NCBI GenBank assembly: GCA_026120185.1
Contig: JANUWF010001101.1
Location: 2,852,001-2,916,000, forward strand
Source of the DNA: Voacanga thouarsii
Taxonomy: Eukaryota > Streptophyta > Magnoliopsida > Gentianales > Apocynaceae
Direction of reading: 5' to 3'
Length of the DNA: 64,000 nt
Both the position numbers and the translations under genes were made by a program. The notes beneath the pieces were generated by a model. That model was given only the letters and a program-made list of their open reading frames with translations, ran no database searches and had not been told where the DNA came from. Position 1 is the first letter of the stretch. Each line of letters begins with the position of its first letter. Of this stretch, positions 58,662 through 64,000 are shown in pieces.

Positions 58662-59300
58662 TTAAGAACAAAATATTTGTAGCCAAAAAACTTTAAAATA
58701 GGAAATTGATGAAGTTTTGTCAAACATAAGCTCAAAGGGTGTTTTTCTCAGAAAGGGTCTCAGTATGACTCGATTAACAATATAATCTGCTGTCTTAACA
58801 TCTTTAGCCCAAAAGTATTTTGGAAGGGAGTTTTCACAAATCATAGATCTAGCCATTTCTTGCAAGGTTTTTTTTTTCCTTTCAAGAACACCATTTTGTT
58901 GAGGGGTTTTAGCAGCTGAAAAATTGTGAAAGACTCCATTCTTATCATAAAAACGGGTAAACTCGTTATGGTAAAATTCTCTACCATTGTCACTCTTAAT
59001 AGAAATCAATTTGCATCCAAGAGAGTTTTGGATGTACTTGAATAATCTAAAAAATTCAGAGAATGCCTTATCTTTTTCTCTGAGAAATAAAGTCCATGTA
59101 AATCTTGCGAAATCATCTACTAGAACGTAGGCATACCTCTTTCCACCAAGGCTAGTGGTCCTCGTCGATCCAAAAAAATCTATATGTATTAATTCAGGGG
59201 TTTTGATGCAGAAATATTTTTTTTTTTTTTTTTTTTTGCTTAAAAGAAGTTTTGATATGTTTATCAAATTGGCAAGCATCACATATTCTGATTTTATCAA
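58662..59300 (-). pseudogene. Sirevirus D integrase core
   Basis: The integrase core is well preserved. The catalytic triad is visible: LIHIDFFGSTRT (first Asp), IKSDNGREFYHNEF (second Asp) and TPQQNGVLERKKKTLQEMAR (Glu). KYFWAKDVKTADYIVNRV and TPFELMFDKTSSISYFKVF follow. A homopolymer of about 21 T on the plus strand (59216-59236), coding for Lys, replaces the junction between the zinc-binding part and the core and shifts the frame. The frame is lost again after VFWLQIF near 58670. Confidence 0.92.
59216..59236. repeat. Poly(T) run within integrase
   Basis: About 21 consecutive T (A on the coding strand) at a site where the family normally has a short Lys-containing segment; likely expansion by slippage. 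Confidence 0.95.
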
Positions 59301-59796
59301 ACTTCATTTTGGGCTGTCCCCTAACAAGCTCTTTTGAAGATAATTTGTTTAGCAAATCAAATGATACATAGCCTAACCTTATATGCCAAAGATAGCCATC
59401 ATTATCATGTACGAAAATATATCTAATATAATGAGCCATAAGATCATCAAGATAGAATACATATACAATTCCAACACGGCTAGCTACAAAAATTGTTTCA
59501 TTACTTGAGCTGTCCATAATAGAGCAAGAATCTTTCTCAAAAATAACTTTGCAACCATTGTCACATAATTGACTAATGCTAAGCAAGTTGTATTTCTGCT
59601 CATCAATCAATAACATTTGTTTGATAATGGTTGAAGATCCTTTACCAATGTTACCTATGCTAAGGATCTTTCCTTTCTTTTTGTCTTCAAAGGTAACGAA
59701 TCCATCATTTGTAGCTTGAACATCTTCTAATAGGGCTATATTTTTGGTCATGTGTCTTAAGCATCCACTATCTAATAACCACTTTGTAAAGCTCAT
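59237..59796 (-). pseudogene. Sirevirus D protease and pre-integrase
   Basis: A 200-codon minus-strand frame. The protease core is KWLLDSGCLRHMTKN, close to the canonical LDSGCSRHMT, with the catalytic Asp present. The rest of the protease (VTFEDKKKGKILSIGNIGKG, NLLSISQLCDNGCKVIFEKD) follows. The pre-integrase zinc segment has LWHIRLGYVSFDLLNKLS ... ICDACQFDKH; the second zinc His is Tyr (the family has LGH), while the two Cys are kept. The frame then runs into the poly(A) tract. Confidence 0.92.
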
Positions 59797-61600
59797 TTTC
59801 TCCAGTTAATGTACCTATACATGAGATGTGAGAGTGATTTTTGGTACCCATATCTTCTTGGGTACATAGGGGTTAGTAGTGATTCTTTTAATTGTCTAGT
59901 CAGTTTTCATTCCTATTTCAATGCTTTTCCTAATGTGACATCTAGATGCACTGTGTCCATTTTTACCACAATAAGTGCAACATGTGTGATTTCTGTTTGA
60001 GGAGCATTTTATCACAAAATAAGACTTGTGTTTTCCTATTTTGTGCATATTACCGTAGCTAAGGCCATTTCTGTTTCTAGCTATCTGTTGAACTCCAAGA
60101 AGCTTATTCAAGTTGTTACTTTGGCTATTAGTGAACTTTTTAATACAAGTTGTGAGATCGTCAACTTTCAATTTCATATATCAAACTCACAGATCATAGC
60201 TTCAAGAGATGAGAGTTTATCACACAAACATTTACTTTCAAGGGCAGAACTATTCAAGAAGACTGAAGTGATTTCTTTTTCAACATTCAAACAACACATA
60301 GACTCAATTAAAATTTTGTTTTCACTTACTAGATTGTCATTCTTATTTGATAACAAATTAATTTTCACTTTAATTTCATTTTTCCTTCTTGACAATCTAT
60401 TTAGTTCACAGAACATATCAACAAAAAGTTAATTTGGATCATTAATATTATCATATGTAGAATCATGAAATTCATCTACAAGGTTAGATAGGGAGGAATT
60501 TATCTTATCCTTCACTACCATGAAGCATATGTTAGCTGTTTCATTTTCAGAATCTCCATTTTCCTCAGGTTCGAACTCATTTTGATCTCAAGTTCCCACC
60601 AGTCCTTTTCCTTTCTTTGTTTTTAGATCATTCTTTTTCTTTTTGAGCATCTTGGCTTCTTTCTCTTTAGCTATTAGGCATTCAGCAATGAAGTGGTTGG
60701 AACTCTTACATTCATAGCATTGAAGCTTGAAAGATGAAGTTTGTCTATTCCTTTTTACGAACTACTTTCCTCTTTTGAAGTTCCCCTTTTTGAACGTCTT
60801 TCTGAATTTTTTTACAATCACGGCCAATTCTTCGGAATCCACTTTAGTTCCATCGTCATTATCAGATTGACTACTGTTAGTGTCCTCTTCAACAGCTTTC
60901 AGTACCCTTCCTCTTTTGCCTTTGTATGGTCATCAACTTCTTGGAACCTTTTGAGCTTCATTTCATGAGTTAAGAGAGAGCCAATTCGCTCTTCAGTGGG
61001 TAAGGTTTTCAAATCTTTTGATTCCTCCACAGCTAGAGCTTTAGGTTGCCAGCTCTTTGGCAAGGCATCTAGAATTTTTCTATTTTGTTCATCAAGGGAA
61101 TAGCTTTTCCCATAAGCCTTAAGTCTATTTGCAATATTAGCGAATCTAGTGAACATATCGGTTATATTCTCATTTGGCTTAATAGTAAATAATTCATAAT
61201 CATGAATCAAAAGCCCCAACTTTAATTCCTTCACTTGATTTGTCCCCTCATGGGTAACTTCAAGCAATCTCCACATGTCATAGGTTGAATCACAACCACT
61301 TACTCTATTGTATTTAGTCGTATCAAGGGTACAACATAGAATGTTCATAGCTTAAAAATTCAATGTCATTTTGGCATTGTCTTCGGCATCATATTCATCA
61401 CTCTGTTTTGAAACTATTCGACCTTCAACACTTCTAGACGGAACATATGGTCCTCTTTCAATCAAATTCCATACCTCAAAATTAATTGAGCAAAAATAGA
61501 TCTTCATGCGATTTTCTCAGAATGTGAAATTACTCCCAGTAATTAAAGGAGGTCTATTTGTCGAGGATCTCTCGACATAGGAAAGAGAGGAGATATTTGC
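59797..61600 (-). pseudogene. Sirevirus D gag
   Basis: A long Sirevirus-type gag on the minus strand. The N-terminal capsid block at about 61560-60899 has WNLIERGPYVPS, MNILCCTLDTTKYNRVSGC, STYDMWRLLEVTHEGTNQVKE, DMFTRFANIANRLKAYGK and ILDALPKSWQPKALAVEESKDL. A Ser/Asp-rich linker follows, then an intact CCHC knuckle CYECKSSNHFIAEC (about 60680-60725). A helical region (60416-60174, LSRRKNEIKVKINLL...) comes next, then a second intact CCHC knuckle CTYCGKNGHSASRC (about 59930-59980). The end has KKIWVPK. Stops occur near 61345, 60760, 60590, 60430 and 60170. The frame order and double knuckle fit the SIRE lineage. Confidence 0.88.
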
Positions 61601-61644
61601 CATAATTTCTACACGGCTGTTTAGCTAAAGAAGATTAGACCAAC

Positions 61645-61656
61645 GCTTTAATACCA
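61645..61656 (-). other. Primer-binding site of Sirevirus D
   Basis: The minus strand reads TGGTATTAAAGC, two mismatches from the tRNA-iMet site TGGTATCAGAGC, two bases inside the LTR end at 61659. Confidence 0.8.
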
Positions 61657-61658
61657 AA

Positions 61659-64000
61659 TGAAAAACCTTAGGGGGTGAATAAGGTTTTTGGAAAATTGAA
61701 AACACTTTTAAAAAAGGAGCAATTTTTGAAGTCCTCTTTTTGTTTTTCAAATCGAGAAGTTTGTCAGATAAGTAAAGAAAAGTTTTTGAGAAAGCCTTAA
61801 GAAGCCAACTAGGATATTAATGAAATGACACAAGAGATGTGCAATTAACACAAAAATAAGGATGGGTTGGTGAGGGTAAAAAATATTTCTTTTGAATGAT
61901 TGAAACTGTTGGTCAAAGAAATTCGCAAGCAGTCAGAAGTTAAATTTAAGAAAGATGAACAAGAGATTTATAGTGGCTCTATCCTTCGAGGTCCACATCT
62001 ACTACCTTAAGCTCACACTAAAGGATTTTAAACCAAATTACTTTAAACTCAACCTAACCCAATGGTGGTTGCCTACACCAATTACAAGAAAGGATCACCA
62101 TACTTGTTTTTGTAGGATTTCTATCATGCATAATCAGATTAAGCGCAGCGGAAAACAATGAGAAATCCAAGCCATGGATCACGGGTTTGCAATAGAAACG
62201 GAAAAAAATGAGAAGATTGCGTTTATTACCTCGTGAAGCCAGAATTCAAAAATTTTCAGAAACAAGAACGCAGGCGCGATCCAGATTATCCAAAACCGTT
62301 CACTGCAGCCCAACTGAAGTCCAAGAAAGAACTCCCTCTAATGATAATCCACACAAGGTTGAATACTCACAATCTCACAATTCTATGCTAGTAGAATTCG
62401 GGAGGCTAGGGTTTTGATCAAGAAGAGAGACGGCTAGGGTTTGATCAAGAGAGAGGCAGAGAAACGGTTTCTCTGTTATTGCGTGAATAGTCTGTCTCAA
62501 ACCCTAAGGAAACCGTATCCTTATATTTATAGATTTATAATTACCATAAATTGCAACTTAGTCCTTCAACGTCCAATTGTCAACAAATTGGTCCTTGAAG
62601 TTTACTTAATTACAATTAAGTTCCATGAATTATAATAAACTTATAATTCACCTATAAATATATTCCCTTCTCTTAATTAACCCCACAATATTATCAAATA
62701 ATATATTTGAGCATTCAAACCTTTATTATGTGTGACCCATTAGGTTTTCTGGTCTTATTGGTAGTATAATATGAATTAATTCCAACAATATTAGAATTAA
62801 TAATCCTTAATAAAGGATTAAATTTATTAATTCTCTAATTAATAAATTCATATTTAGCATATCAAGAGCAACATCTAGCAATGACTCTTGACCACCCAAA
62901 AGTCCAGAAAGTCAAGTGGATTGACATGAACCTTTCAATAGCAAATTATCAGTGCAATAAACTCCTTTCAACATACAATATTTCATTCGGTCTAGAGCAT
63001 GGAATTAGTGCCAACTCCCTTCAGAATATTATTAATTCTGGCCCGAATATTTTAGTACTTGTTCAAGAAATCCATTACTCGATATGTGTATCAATTGGAA
63101 CCATTTCCATCACATAGTCGCATTGGCCAAGGACTTCATGAGTAATGATTTCTACAAGTGGCCTTGAGATATACTCTCCTACTATTAGGAGTGGTGAATC
63201 CTTTATTGACCCTCTCAACTATTTTCGTTTACTTTACATTGTACCCAATATCCATCCCATAGGCGGTCCTAGATAAGACTCCAAAGATTAGAATCAAAGT
63301 AGAACGCTCGATAAACAAAGTACCTTGGAGATCTCAAGTCTAAGGATACTTGCACACTTGCTATAATGAGATTCTATCACTAGCACTAAATAATTATCCA
63401 AGTGATTATCTCGTAGCTAGGTCATCCAATGAAACTTGTTTCAAAACAAGCATCCACATGTTAATCCTGAGTATCCCAATACCCACGGATATGAGAACCA
63501 CCGCTTGATCCAATCAAGAGATATAACATTTGCCAGTCTTGGCGTATTAATAATGTCCCATCTTATTAATACTGTGACTGGGGATTATTTAAGTACAAAC
63601 ACTGCATAGTGTAGTAGGAATCTCACATCATGATCTCTATCATGATTTCCTTAACACTGTGTTGTACTAGGGACTTTATCTAACAATTTGTACATATATT
63701 TAGATATAACAATCAAACTGAAAGATAAAGAATGCCTCTTATTAATTTAATATGCAATATACATGGTACAAGTGATTGCCTCTAGGGCACAACACTAACA
63801 GTTTTTAACCAAACCCCTCAATCAACTACAAATCAAGGCTCACAACAATTGAATTTTACAATACAACCTTGATATACAAAAAGGATTGTTAGAATAAACT
63901 AGAGAGAGCTCACACTTTCGAGCAAATGTGCAAACAAATGAATATCAACAACCTTTACCTTTTTGAAACAATTAAATTTCACTTTGAAGCACTACTGAAA
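61659..64000 (-). mobile_element. Sirevirus D 5' LTR, partial, interrupted
   Basis: LTR sequence at 61659-62110 and 63806-64000, split by a solo LTR. It pairs with 46581-47868; the window ends about halfway through. Confidence 0.88.
62111..63800 (-). mobile_element. Copia B-family solo LTR
   Basis: 1690 bp; the minus strand starts TGTTAGTGTTGTGCCC at 63800 and ends AATCCTACA at 62111. Perfect target duplication GTTTT (62106-62110 and 63801-63805). It matches the LTRs of element B along its length. ORFs inside (62208-62417, 62441-62635, 62881-63117) are not genes. It shows that the B family was active more than once in this region. Confidence 0.95.

Larger units (their letters stand above)
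46581..64000 (-). mobile_element. Sirevirus-like Copia element D, partial
   Basis: Minus-strand Copia of the SIRE/Maximus type. From right to left: 5' LTR (from 61659, running past the window end), primer-binding site, a long gag with two zinc knuckles, protease, integrase, truncated reverse transcriptase, env-like ORF, 3' untranslated region, polypurine tract and 3' LTR (46581-47868). Three later insertions sit inside: 49109-51121, 51161-55435 and 62111-63800. Its target duplication cannot be checked because the right end is outside the window; the left flank is GGAAA. Confidence 0.85.

Overview
This 64 kb window looks like intergenic, AT-rich plant nuclear DNA, most likely from a eudicot. 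The evidence is a dense nest of plant LTR retrotransposons (a Tekay-type chromovirus, an Angela/Tork-type Copia, two Sirevirus-like Copia elements, Athila/Tat-type LTRs), a plant SINE-like tail and a broken phytochrome exon closest to PHYE/PHYB. I see no intact host protein-coding gene and no functional tRNA or rRNA gene. Every retrotransposon coding region in the window is broken.

Layout. 1-2311 is 2.3 kb of a Tekay-type LTR on the minus strand, cut by the window edge. 2312-6350 is the only stretch not dominated by LTRs. It holds a SINE-like tail, a phytochrome exon remnant (2820-3134, minus), an 87-bp near-perfect palindrome (3928-4014), a possible gene 5' end with TATA box and splice sites (5239-5851, minus) and a CACTA-like terminus near 6345. 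6395-14679 is mainly minus-strand Gypsy material: an Athila/Tat-type LTR with its primer-binding site (6909-8573) interrupts a decayed gag-protease region (8574-10420), whose own LTR (11769-14679) carries a nested Copia-type LTR. From 14680 the underlying sequence is plus-strand Sirevirus A: the end of reverse transcriptase, RNase H and an env-like 3' ORF.

The core is a set of nested insertions. Copia B (18131-44597, LTRs of 1653 and 1615 bp) lies in the 3' part of Sirevirus A. Two solo LTRs of one family, in opposite orientations, interrupt B (22476-23993 and 24321-26334). The Tekay-type element C (28988-42799) sits in B's RNase H with a perfect TAGAC duplication and LTRs of 4273 and 4275 bp. 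Another solo LTR (44625-46139) follows B, then the 3' end of Sirevirus A. Minus-strand Sirevirus D (46581 to beyond the window) comes next, interrupted by an orphan LTR-like block, a diverged 4275-bp Tekay solo LTR (51161-55435) and a solo LTR of the B family (62111-63800).

The junctions give an order of insertion: A first, then B, then C and the solo LTRs; C appears young from its similar LTRs. The less ordinary observations are a tRNA-like A-box/B-box module and a CT microsatellite kept at fixed offsets in all four Tekay LTRs, an acidic repeat-containing ORF ahead of gag in C, the phytochrome exon with its splice acceptor, and the palindrome.
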